Shown here: piece by piece, positions 26,066 through 33,778 of the stretch | Position numbering within the stretch: the first letter of the stretch is position 1 | How the letters are laid out: every line of letters begins with the position of its first letter | Assembly (NCBI RefSeq): GCF_003057745.1 | Contig: NZ_QBJD02000012.1 | Coordinates: 1 to 64,000, forward strand | Length of the DNA: 64,000 nucleotides | Origin: Enterobacter sp. RIT418 | GTDB lineage: Bacteria; Pseudomonadota; Gammaproteobacteria; Enterobacterales; Enterobacteriaceae | Direction: 5' to 3' | The notes under the pieces: generated by a model | What the model was told of the DNA's origin: nothing | The model's database searches: none | Seen by the model: only the letters and a program-made list of their open reading frames with translations | Program-made: the position numbers and the translations under genes

Positions 26066-26386
26066 ATGGCCCGAATTATTGCAGTAACCGCATGCCCGTC
26101 AGGCGTTGCTCATACCTATATGGCAGCCGAAGCGCTGGAGAGCGCGGCGAAAGCGAAAGGCTGGGAAGTGAAAGTGGAAACGCAAGGCTCCATTGGTCTT
26201 GAAAACGAATTGACCGCAGAGGACATTGCGGCAGCGGATGTGGTGATCCTGACCAAAGATATTGGCATCAAGTTTGAGGAGCGTTTTGCCGGTAAGACCA
26301 TCGTGCGCGTCAACATCAGTGACGCTGTAAAGCGTGCCGACGCCATCATGAACAAAATTGACACTCACCTGGCTCAAACCGCCTGA
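26066..26386 (+). CDS. frwB: PTS fructose-like EIIB component FrwB
   Basis: Cytoplasmic EIIB protein that accepts phosphate on Cys10 (VTACPSGVAHTYMAAE) and passes it to the sugar bound by FrwC. 106 residues, single domain. It lies between frwC and pflD in the same transcript, followed by a strong hairpin that may adjust downstream expression. Its close paralogue FrwD is encoded at the end of the cluster. Confidence 0.94.
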   Translation: MARIIAVTACPSGVAHTYMAAEALESAAKAKGWEVKVETQGSIGLENELTAEDIAAADVVILTKDIGIKFEERFAGKTIVRVNISDAVKRADAIMNKIDTHLAQTA

Positions 26387-26392
26387 TGCTCT

Positions 26393-26411
26393 CCCGCCCC
26401 GTTGGGGCGGG
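26393..26411 (+). terminator. Intra-operon hairpin between frwB and pflD
   Basis: CCCGCCCC-GTT-GGGGCGGG, a perfect 8-bp G/C stem with a 3-base loop, followed by CTCGTTTTCC. The T run is short, so it may be a leaky terminator or an RNA-processing/stability barrier separating the PTS genes from pflDC. Confidence 0.5.
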
Positions 26412-26438
26412 CTCGTTTTCCGTTACAGGAGTTCCCTC

Positions 26439-28733
26439 ATGACGAATCGTACCCAGCGTTTAAAAGACGCGCTCTTTGCAAACCCGCGTGAAATCTCGCT
26501 TGAGCGCGCATTGCTCTACACCGCCAGCCATCAGCAGACGGAAGGCGAGCCGGTCATTATCCGGCGTGCGAAAGCCACGGCGTACATTCTCGACCATGTG
26601 AATATCGCGATTCGTGACGAGGAATTGATTGCCGGAAACCGTACCGTTAAGCCGCGCGCGGGCATCATGTCCCCGGAAATGGATCCCTACTGGCTGCTTA
26701 AGGAACTGGATCAGTTTGCGACGCGCCCGCAGGATCGCTTCGAAATCAGTGATGCGGATAAGCAGACCTATCGTGAGGTGCTTTATCCCTACTGGGAAAA
26801 GCGGTCGATGAAGGACTTCATCAACAGCCAGATGACCGAAGATGTAAAGGCTGCCGTGGGTACGCAGATCTTTAGCATCAACCAGACGGATAAAGGGCAG
26901 GGGCATATCATTATCGATTATCCGCGCCTGCTGAATAACGGGCTGGGCGCGCTGGTGGCGGAAATGCGTGCGCTCTGCGCCCGCGATGAGCAGAACTCTT
27001 TCTATGCGGCAGCGCTGATTCTGCTTGAAGCGTCCCAGCGGCATATACTGCGCTATGCAGCACTGGCTGAGGAACTTGCCCAGCACGCTGTCGCGCCGCG
27101 CCGCGAAGAACTGCTCAAGATTGCAGAAATTTCACGCCATAATGCAGCGTTCAGGCCGCAAACCTTCTGGCAGGCGTGCCAGCTGTTTTGGTACATGAAC
27201 GTCATTTTACAGTATGAATCCAACGCCAGTTCGCTTTCAATTGGCCGCTTTGACCAATATATGCTGCCGTTTTACCAGGCCTCTCTCTCACAGGGAGAAG
27301 AACCAGGCTTCCTCAAAGAACTGCTGGAATGCCTCTGGGTGAAGTGCAACGACGTCGTGCTGCTGCGTTCGACCAGCAGCGCCCGTTATTTTGCGGGGTT
27401 CCCGACGGGTTATACCGCTCTGTTGGGCGGGCTGACGGAAAACGGCCGCAGCGCGGTGAACGTACTTTCCTTCCTGTGCCTTGATGCCTATCAGAACGTT
27501 CAGCTTCCTCAGCCGAACCTCGGCGTGCGGGTGAATGAGCTCATAGACCGGCCTTTCCTGCTCAAAACCGCGGAGACGATCCGCCTGGGAACCGGCATCC
27601 CACAGATTTTCAACGATGAGGTTGTCGTGCCTGCGTTCCTGAACCGCGGCGTGTCGCTGGAAGATGCGCGTGATTATGCGGTGGTTGGCTGCGTCGAGCT
27701 GTCGATTCCGGGAAGAACCTACGGCCTGCACGATATCGCGATGTTTAATCTCCTGAAGGTGATGGAAATCGCTATCCAGGAAAACGAGGGTAATAGTGAC
27801 CTGAGCTATGAAGGCCTGCTTGAGCATATCCGTGCCAAAATTAACCATTACATTGCGCTGATGGTCGAAGGGAGCAATATCTGTGATATCGGCCATCGGG
27901 ACTGGGCGCCCGTACCGCTGCTGTCGTCTTTCATCAGCGATTGCCTGGAAACGGGCAAAGACGTAACCGACGGCGGCGCCCGCTACAACTTTTCCGGCGT
28001 ACAGGGTATTGGCATTGCAAATCTAAGCGACTCCCTCCACGCCCTGAAGGGGCTGGTCTTTGAACAGCAGCGCTTAAGTTTTGATGAGCTGCTCGCCGTG
28101 CTTAAAGCTAACTTTGCCACCCCAGAAGGGGAAAAAGTGCGCGCACGGCTGATTAACCGCTTCGAAAAATACGGCAATGATATCGATGAGGTCGACAACA
28201 TCAGCGCTGATCTACTGCGCCACTACTGTAAAGAGGTTGAAAAATACCGGAATCCGCGCGGCGGGCAGTTCACGCCGGGTTCGTATACCGTTTCTGCGCA
28301 TGTGCCGCTTGGCGCGGTTGTGGGTGCGACGCCGGATGGTCGCTTAGCGGGCGAACAGCTGGCGGACGGCGGCCTCTCTCCGATGCTTGGTCAGGATATT
28401 CAGGGCCCGACGGCGGTACTGAAATCGGTGAGCAAACTGGATAATTATCTGTTGTCCAACGGTACGCTGCTGAACGTAAAATTTACTCCCGCGACGCTGG
28501 AAGGGGAGGCAGGTCTGCAAAAGCTGGCCGATTTTCTTCGGGCGTTTACCCAGCTTAAACTACAGCACATTCAGTTCAACGTGGTAAATGCGGACACGCT
28601 GCGTGAAGCGCAACAGCGCCCTCAGGATTTTGCCGGGCTGGTGGTGCGCGTTGCCGGGTACAGCGCCTTCTTTGTTGAGCTGTCGAAGGAGATCCAGGAT
28701 GACATTATCCGTCGAACAGCGCATCAGCTGTGA
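26439..28733 (+). CDS. pflD: Glycyl-radical enzyme PflD (substrate unknown)
   Basis: Anaerobic radical enzyme of the pyruvate formate-lyase superfamily. 764 residues from MTNRTQRL; 27 upstream in-frame codons overlap frwB and are rejected. The radical-bearing Gly is about residue 740 in RVAGYSAFF near the C-terminus. The active-site Cys is in VVGCVELSIPG: a single Cys followed by VE, as in dehydratase-type members such as glycerol or choline-lyase relatives, not the Cys-Cys pair of true PFL. The name PflD is therefore historical. Its activase pflC overlaps it by 35 bp. Confidence 0.92.
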   Translation: MTNRTQRLKDALFANPREISLERALLYTASHQQTEGEPVIIRRAKATAYILDHVNIAIRDEELIAGNRTVKPRAGIMSPEMDPYWLLKELDQFATRPQDRFEISDADKQTYREVLYPYWEKRSMKDFINSQMTEDVKAAVGTQIFSINQTDKGQGHIIIDYPRLLNNGLGALVAEMRALCARDEQNSFYAAALILLEASQRHILRYAALAEELAQHAVAPRREELLKIAEISRHNAAFRPQTFWQACQLFWYMNVILQYESNASSLSIGRFDQYMLPFYQASLSQGEEPGFLKELLECLWVKCNDVVLLRSTSSARYFAGFPTGYTALLGGLTENGRSAVNVLSFLCLDAYQNVQLPQPNLGVRVNELIDRPFLLKTAETIRLGTGIPQIFNDEVVVPAFLNRGVSLEDARDYAVVGCVELSIPGRTYGLHDIAMFNLLKVMEIAIQENEGNSDLSYEGLLEHIRAKINHYIALMVEGSNICDIGHRDWAPVPLLSSFISDCLETGKDVTDGGARYNFSGVQGIGIANLSDSLHALKGLVFEQQRLSFDELLAVLKANFATPEGEKVRARLINRFEKYGNDIDEVDNISADLLRHYCKEVEKYRNPRGGQFTPGSYTVSAHVPLGAVVGATPDGRLAGEQLADGGLSPMLGQDIQGPTAVLKSVSKLDNYLLSNGTLLNVKFTPATLEGEAGLQKLADFLRAFTQLKLQHIQFNVVNADTLREAQQRPQDFAGLVVRVAGYSAFFVELSKEIQDDIIRRTAHQL

Positions 28734-29574
28734 CGTCATCGAAACGCGCGCCAGCGTGGCGCGTGTTTTCAACATCCAGCGCTACTCCTTGAATGACGGG
28801 AGCGGCATCCGGACGGTGGTTTTTTTTAAAGGCTGCCCTCACAAATGCCCGTGGTGCGCTAACCCGGAGTCGATCTCGCCTAAAATCGAGACGGTACGCA
28901 GGGAAAGTAAATGTTTACACTGCGCCCCCTGCTTGCATGACGCTGACGAATGCCCGTCAGGCGCGTTTGAGCGTATCGGTAGGGAGGTAACCCTGGATGA
29001 CCTTGAACGCGAGGTAATGAAAGACGACATTTTCTTCCGCTCATCGGGCGGTGGCGTCACGCTTTCCGGTGGGGAGGTGTTGATGCAGGCCCCTTTCGCA
29101 ACAGAGTTTTTACGAAGGCTGCGTCGCAACGGGGTCAATACGGCGATAGAAACGGCGGGGGATGCTCCTCTTTCGCGTTTGCTGCCTCTGGCATATCAAT
29201 GTGACGAAGTGCTTTTTGATCTAAAAATTATGGACGCCGAACGGGCGCGTTCGGTGATTGCAATGAATTTGCCCAGAGTGTTGGATAACTTTATGCAGCT
29301 GGTCGCTGAGGGCGTAAACGTGATCCCACGCGTGCCGCTTATTCCTGGCTATACGCTCAGCGAAGAGAACATGGCTCGCGTATTGTCATTCTTGCAACCT
29401 TCCGGGATCAGGCAGCTGCATTTACTGCCATTCCACCCGTACGGAGAGCCAAAGTACCGTCTCCTTGGGCAGCGGTGGGGAATGGAGCATATCGTTCCGC
29501 CGACGCCGCTGGAGATTGAAGCCATCCGGCAAATGGCGGAGCGAAAGGGTTTTTGCGTCACGGTAGGAGGTTGA
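28699..29574 (+). CDS. pflC: Glycyl-radical enzyme activating protein PflC (radical SAM)
   Basis: Radical SAM enzyme that abstracts hydrogen from the PflD glycine. 291 residues. The cluster cysteines are C46, C50 and C53 in FKGCPHKCPWCANPE; a short ferredoxin-like insert with CLHCAPCLHDADEC and ECPSGAF follows, and SGGGVTLSGGE is the SAM-binding loop. The chosen ATG lies inside the end of pflD (35-bp overlap) and is preceded by AAGGAGATCCAGG. The longer frame adds 37 residues wholly inside pflD and is unlikely. Confidence 0.94.
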   Translation: MTLSVEQRISCDVIETRASVARVFNIQRYSLNDGSGIRTVVFFKGCPHKCPWCANPESISPKIETVRRESKCLHCAPCLHDADECPSGAFERIGREVTLDDLEREVMKDDIFFRSSGGGVTLSGGEVLMQAPFATEFLRRLRRNGVNTAIETAGDAPLSRLLPLAYQCDEVLFDLKIMDAERARSVIAMNLPRVLDNFMQLVAEGVNVIPRVPLIPGYTLSEENMARVLSFLQPSGIRQLHLLPFHPYGEPKYRLLGQRWGMEHIVPPTPLEIEAIRQMAERKGFCVTVGG

Positions 29575-29576
29575 TT

Positions 29577-29933
29577 ATGACAGCGAACATGAGCAGGCGT
29601 CTGGTGGCGGTCACCGCATGCGTCAGCGGGGTTGCGCATACCTACATGGCTGCCGAGAAGTTAGAGAAACTCTGCCAGCAGGAAAAATGGAGCGTGATGA
29701 TTGAAACGCAGGGCGCGCTGGGCGTTGAATGCGAGCTTACGGATGATGATATTCGCCGCGCCGCTGTCGCCTTACTCATTACCGATATTGAACTGGCAGG
29801 CAGCGAGCGCTTTGACCATGTCCGCTATGTGAAGTGCGGCATAAACGCTTTCCTGCGCGATCCGCAAAAGGTCATGGCGGCGGTGCGTAAAATGCTATCC
29901 GCGCCGCAGCATACGCACATCATTGTGGAGTAG
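29577..29933 (+). CDS. frwD: PTS fructose-like EIIB component FrwD
   Basis: Second EIIB-type protein of the cluster, with the phosphoryl Cys at residue 15 in VTACVSGVAHTYMAAE. 118 residues; TAGGAGG ends 6 bp before the ATG at 29577, 2 bp after the pflC stop, so this start is preferred to the ATG four codons later. Why one PTS needs two EIIB proteins is unknown; it may serve another EIIC or receive phosphate from PtsA separately. Its 3' end overlaps the convergent yijO by 14 bp. Confidence 0.92.
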   Translation: MTANMSRRLVAVTACVSGVAHTYMAAEKLEKLCQQEKWSVMIETQGALGVECELTDDDIRRAAVALLITDIELAGSERFDHVRYVKCGINAFLRDPQKVMAAVRKMLSAPQHTHIIVE

Positions 29934-30768
29934 CCACTTTTTCGATGAGCTGACTGTGATACTGGCGTCGGTACTCGGATGGAGAGCGCTCCGTATTCTT
30001 GCGGAATAACCGACAAAAATAGTTACTGTCGACAAATCCGCAGGCATGCGCCACTTCTTTCACTTTCAAGTCATATCCCTTCAGCAGTCGGCGCGCGTGC
30101 TCCAGCCGGGTGTGGGTCAGATATTCATTAAAACCGACCGCGCCCGTTTTCTGGAACAGGTGTGAAAGGTAGTTGGGGGAGATGTAAAACGCCTGTGCAA
30201 CTGATTCTCGGGTGAGCGGTGCGGCATAGTGTTCATCAATATACACGCGGATCGCTTCAAACAGCGCCTGGCTGCGGGAGGCTGTCTGGATCTGGCTTCC
30301 GAGCAGATCTACGCAGTGGCTAAGCAGGCTGGCAACAATAAGCCGTGCGGTTTGTTGTTCATGAGGCTGCATCTGCATTTCATGCAGCGTTTGCAGCAGG
30401 AATGAGCCAATGCGGGGGCCGCGGCGGGCGACGTTCTGTTTCGCGAAATTACGTACTTCAATACCATCCCAGTGCACAAGGCTAAACCCAAGCTGCTGTT
30501 TGCCGAACAGGATGCTCAGCGTGGTTGCAGGTTCCTGCCACTGTGGATAATTCCAGCCGCCGGCTGGGACGTAGAGAACATCACGTTGCTGTAGGGCGGG
30601 AACAGCGCGATCTGCAATTGACCCCTCGATCGCAATTTCCAGGCGTGGAAAATCGACTTTTAAGGCAAGTTCGGGGGCGGGAGCGTTGGAGTTTGCAAAG
30701 TGTACCTGGCGAAGCGGCAACGTACCGTTTATCAGGTCACTCAGGATTTGGGTAATGTCGTATTGCAT
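29920..30768 (-). CDS. yijO: AraC-family transcriptional regulator YijO
   Basis: 282 residues from MQYDITQIL; the 41 extra upstream residues of the longest frame are translated leader and REP sequence. An N-terminal cupin-like sensing domain is followed by a C-terminal double helix-turn-helix (about 185-275) with AQAFYISPNYLSHLFQK and VKEVAHACGFVDSNYFCRLF. The target is not known. It directly faces the frw/pfl cluster, so control of that cluster is a reasonable guess but is not shown by any sequence match. Confidence 0.9.
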   Translation of the reverse strand: MQYDITQILSDLINGTLPLRQVHFANSNAPAPELALKVDFPRLEIAIEGSIADRAVPALQQRDVLYVPAGGWNYPQWQEPATTLSILFGKQQLGFSLVHWDGIEVRNFAKQNVARRGPRIGSFLLQTLHEMQMQPHEQQTARLIVASLLSHCVDLLGSQIQTASRSQALFEAIRVYIDEHYAAPLTRESVAQAFYISPNYLSHLFQKTGAVGFNEYLTHTRLEHARRLLKGYDLKVKEVAHACGFVDSNYFCRLFRKNTERSPSEYRRQYHSQLIEKVATPQ

Positions 30769-30787
30769 GATGTGGATACCAAGGTAC

Positions 30788-30855
30788 TGCCGGGTGGCGC
30801 TGACGATTGCCCGGCCTACTTTCGTAGGCTCGTGCAAGCGTAGCGCTACCCGGCA
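30788..30855. repeat. REP-type palindromes between yijO and ppc
   Basis: GCCGGGTGGCGCTGACGATTGCCCGGC (broken here: arms GCCGGG at 30789 and CCCGGC ending 30815) and a second element ending GCTACCCGGC at 30854. In E. coli eptC (yijP) lies between yijO and ppc; here only these repeats remain. Confidence 0.7.
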
Positions 30856-30862
30856 TAAAGCA

Positions 30863-33514
30863 TTAGCCCGTGTTACGCATACCCGCCGCAACGCCAGCGA
30901 TCGTCACCATCAGCGCCTGCTCAACGCGAGGGTCTGGCTCTTTGCCTTCCTCTTCCGCCTGGCGTGAACGGTGCAGAAGCTCTGCCTGCAGCACGTTCAG
31001 TGGATCGGTGTAGATGTTGCGCAGCTGAATTGACTCGGCAATCCACGGCAGGTCTTCCATCAGGTGTGAATCGTTGGCGATATCCAGCACTACCTTAATA
31101 TCACCTTCCAGCAGCTCGCGCAGCTCTTTGCCCAGCGCCCACAGCTCCGGTTTTACCAGGCGCTGATCGTAGTATTCCGCCAGCCACAGGTCCGCTTTTG
31201 AGAAGACCATCTCAAGCATGCCAAGACGCGTCGAGAAGAACGGCCAGTCGCGGCACATGCTTTCCAGCTCGTGCTGCTTGCCGTCTTCCACCACCTTCTG
31301 CAGCGCGGCACCCGCGCCCAGCCAGGCGGGCAGCATCAGGCGGTTTTGCGTCCAGGCGAAAATCCACGGGATGGCGCGCAGGGATTCGACGCCGCCGGTC
31401 GGCCGACGCTTGGCCGGACGTGAGCCTAGCGGCAGTTTACCCAGCTCCTGTTCAGGCGTGGCTGAACGGAAGTAAGGGACGAAATCTTTGTTTTCGCGCA
31501 CGTAGCCGCGGTACAGATCGCAGGAGATATCCGACAGCTCGTCCATGATGCGGCACCAGGACTCCTTCGGCTCCGGCGGCGGCAGCAGGTTCGCTTCCAG
31601 AATGGCGCTGGTATAGAGCGACAGGCTGCTGATGGTGACTTCCGGCAGGCCGTACTTGAAGCGGATCATTTCGCCCTGTTCGGTCACGCGCAGGCCACCT
31701 TTCAGGCTTCCCGGTGGTTGAGAGAGCAACGCCGCGTGTGCTGGGGCACCGCCGCGGCCAATCGAGCCGCCGCGACCGTGGAACAGCGTCAGCTCAATGC
31801 CGGCTTTCTCGCAGGTCTTGATCAGTGCGTCCTGCGCCTGATACTGCGCCCAGGATGCCGCCATTACGCCCGCATCTTTTGCGGAGTCGGAATAGCCGAT
31901 CATTACCATCTGTTTGCCCTGAATAAAGCCGCGATACCAGTCGATATTCAGGAGCTGGGTCATCACGTCATTGGCATTGTTCAGGTCATCAAGCGTTTCA
32001 AACAGCGGGGCCACCGGCAGGGCATAGTCGATACCGGCTTCTTTCAGCAGGAGATGTACGGCCAGCACGTCGGACGGCGTCTTCGCCATGGAGATCACAT
32101 AGGCGGCCACCGATCCTTTTGGCGCATCAACGATCGCTTTACAGGTGTTAAGCACCTCGCGGGTATCGTTGCTCGGTTCCCAGCTGCGCGGCAGGAGAGG
32201 ACGCTTGGAGTTCAGTTCGCGGATCAGGAACGCCTGCTTGTCGGCTTCGGACCAGCTTTCATAGTCGCCGATGCCCAGATAGCGGGTCAGCTCGCCCAGC
32301 GCTTCGGTGTGGCGAGTGCTCTCCTGACGCACGTCGATCCTCACCAGCGGCACGCCAAAACACTTCACGCGGCGCAGGGTGTCAAGCAGCTCGCCGTTAG
32401 CGATGATGCCCATCCCGCAGGCCTGGAGCGATTTATAGCAGGCGTAGAGCGGTTCCCAGAGCTGTTCGTTCTGGCTCAGGAGGCCTTCCGGCTTCGGCAG
32501 ACGCTGGCCTTTCAGGCGGGCTTCCAGCCAGGCCTGCGTCGCCATCAGCTGACCGCGCAGTTTTTTCATCAGGAAACGGTACGGCTCGCTGGCACCTTCT
32601 TCACCGGCCAGCTCGCGCAGTTCCGGCGTGGCTTCCACCATCGACAGTTCGGAGATCAGCACCTGGATATCTTTCAGGAACAGGTCAGTGGCTTTCCAGC
32701 GGCTCAGCAGCAGCACGTGGCGGGTAATTTCCGCGGTGACGTTCGGGTTGCCGTCGCGGTCGCCGCCCATCCAGGAGGTGAAGCGTACCGGCACAAAATC
32801 AACCGGCAGGCGATAGCCCAGGTTCTCTTCCAGCTGCTCGTTTAGCTCGCGAAGATAGTTCGGCACGCCTTCCCACAGGCTATTTTCGACCACCGCAAAG
32901 CCCCATTTTGCTTCATCGACGGGGCTTGGGCGATGCTTACGAATTTCATCGGTGTGCCAGGACTGGGCAATCAGCTGGCGCAGGCGGCGCATCAGCTGAT
33001 TGCGTTCGTAGTCGGCAATGTCTTTGTTATCCAGCTGCTTCAGGCAGTTGTTCACTTCCACCATTTTGTGGATGAGCGTGCGGCGGGTGATTTCGGTGGG
33101 GTGAGCGGTCAGCACCAGTTCAAGCGAAAGGGATTCCACCGCCTGCTTGATGGTCGCTTCGTTCAGATCGGGCTGTTCTTTGAGTTTTCTAAGCGTGCGG
33201 GCAATCACTTCCGGGTTGCTGGCAGCCTCGCCGTTCGGCGAAATGCTGTGATATTGCTCAGCGGTGTTTGCGAGATTCAGGAACTGACTGAACGCGCGGG
33301 CGACGGGTAACAGCTCATCGTTAGACAGGTTCTGCAGGGTGGTGAGCAGCTCCTGACGATTCGCCTCGTTACCGGCACGGGAGGATTTGGACAGCTTGCG
33401 GATGGTTTCAACGCGGTCGAGGATGTTCTCCCCCAGGGCGTCTTTGATGGTATCCCCAAGCACTTTGCCGAGCATGCTGACATTACTACGCAACGCGGAA
33501 TATTGTTCGTTCAT
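30863..33514 (-). CDS. ppc: Phosphoenolpyruvate carboxylase Ppc
   Basis: Anaplerotic enzyme that carboxylates PEP to oxaloacetate; allosterically activated by acetyl-CoA and fructose 1,6-bisphosphate and inhibited by aspartate and malate in E. coli. 883 residues, the E. coli length. The catalytic His is in [14 protein letters not shown] (near 138), the mobile loop is [14 protein letters not shown], and the C-terminus is the invariant RNTG. In E. coli the gene upstream is argE; here it is yicH, so the upstream context has changed. Confidence 0.98.
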   Translation of the reverse strand: MNEQYSALRSNVSMLGKVLGDTIKDALGENILDRVETIRKLSKSSRAGNEANRQELLTTLQNLSNDELLPVARAFSQFLNLANTAEQYHSISPNGEAASNPEVIARTLRKLKEQPDLNEATIKQAVESLSLELVLTAHPTEITRRTLIHKMVEVNNCLKQLDNKDIADYERNQLMRRLRQLIAQSWHTDEIRKHRPSPVDEAKWGFAVVENSLWEGVPNYLRELNEQLEENLGYRLPVDFVPVRFTSWMGGDRDGNPNVTAEITRHVLLLSRWKATDLFLKDIQVLISELSMVEATPELRELAGEEGASEPYRFLMKKLRGQLMATQAWLEARLKGQRLPKPEGLLSQNEQLWEPLYACYKSLQACGMGIIANGELLDTLRRVKCFGVPLVRIDVRQESTRHTEALGELTRYLGIGDYESWSEADKQAFLIRELNSKRPLLPRSWEPSNDTREVLNTCKAIVDAPKGSVAAYVISMAKTPSDVLAVHLLLKEAGIDYALPVAPLFETLDDLNNANDVMTQLLNIDWYRGFIQGKQMVMIGYSDSAKDAGVMAASWAQYQAQDALIKTCEKAGIELTLFHGRGGSIGRGGAPAHAALLSQPPGSLKGGLRVTEQGEMIRFKYGLPEVTISSLSLYTSAILEANLLPPPEPKESWCRIMDELSDISCDLYRGYVRENKDFVPYFRSATPEQELGKLPLGSRPAKRRPTGGVESLRAIPWIFAWTQNRLMLPAWLGAGAALQKVVEDGKQHELESMCRDWPFFSTRLGMLEMVFSKADLWLAEYYDQRLVKPELWALGKELRELLEGDIKVVLDIANDSHLMEDLPWIAESIQLRNIYTDPLNVLQAELLHRSRQAEEEGKEPDPRVEQALMVTIAGVAAGMRNTG

Positions 33515-33778
33515 AAAAACCCAGTCACCCCATCATTTTTGTTTATGCCCAGTCGAAAATCTTTTGGACATTAATTTGTCATCTCCCCTTATAAAGCCAC
33601 GTAAAACCCCCGTCGTCAATTGCTGCGAAAACGGTTCAGCAATCGAATAAATGCGGGTAATTTACGAAATTTAATTCACTTCGCGCCAGATAAGAGATGC
33701 TTATGAGAATGTGATGAAGATCGCGGGACAGATTGCACGTCCCAGGCCCCTCTCTTTCAGAAAGGGGCCGGGTTTGCG
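33515..33778. other. ppc promoter side joined to the yicH 3' end (rearrangement junction), with hairpin
   Basis: 264 bp containing the ppc leader and promoter region (minus strand) and, at 33745-33769, GGCCCC...GGGGCC with TCTCTTTCAGAAA between. The hairpin may end yicH transcription, though no U tract follows. No transposon, direct repeat or gene remnant is apparent. In E. coli the two flanking genes are about 300 kb apart on opposite sides of oriC. Confidence 0.5.

Noticed and set aside
31718..32845. 375-codon open frame antisense to ppc
   Set aside because: Shadow of ppc with no recognisable domain.
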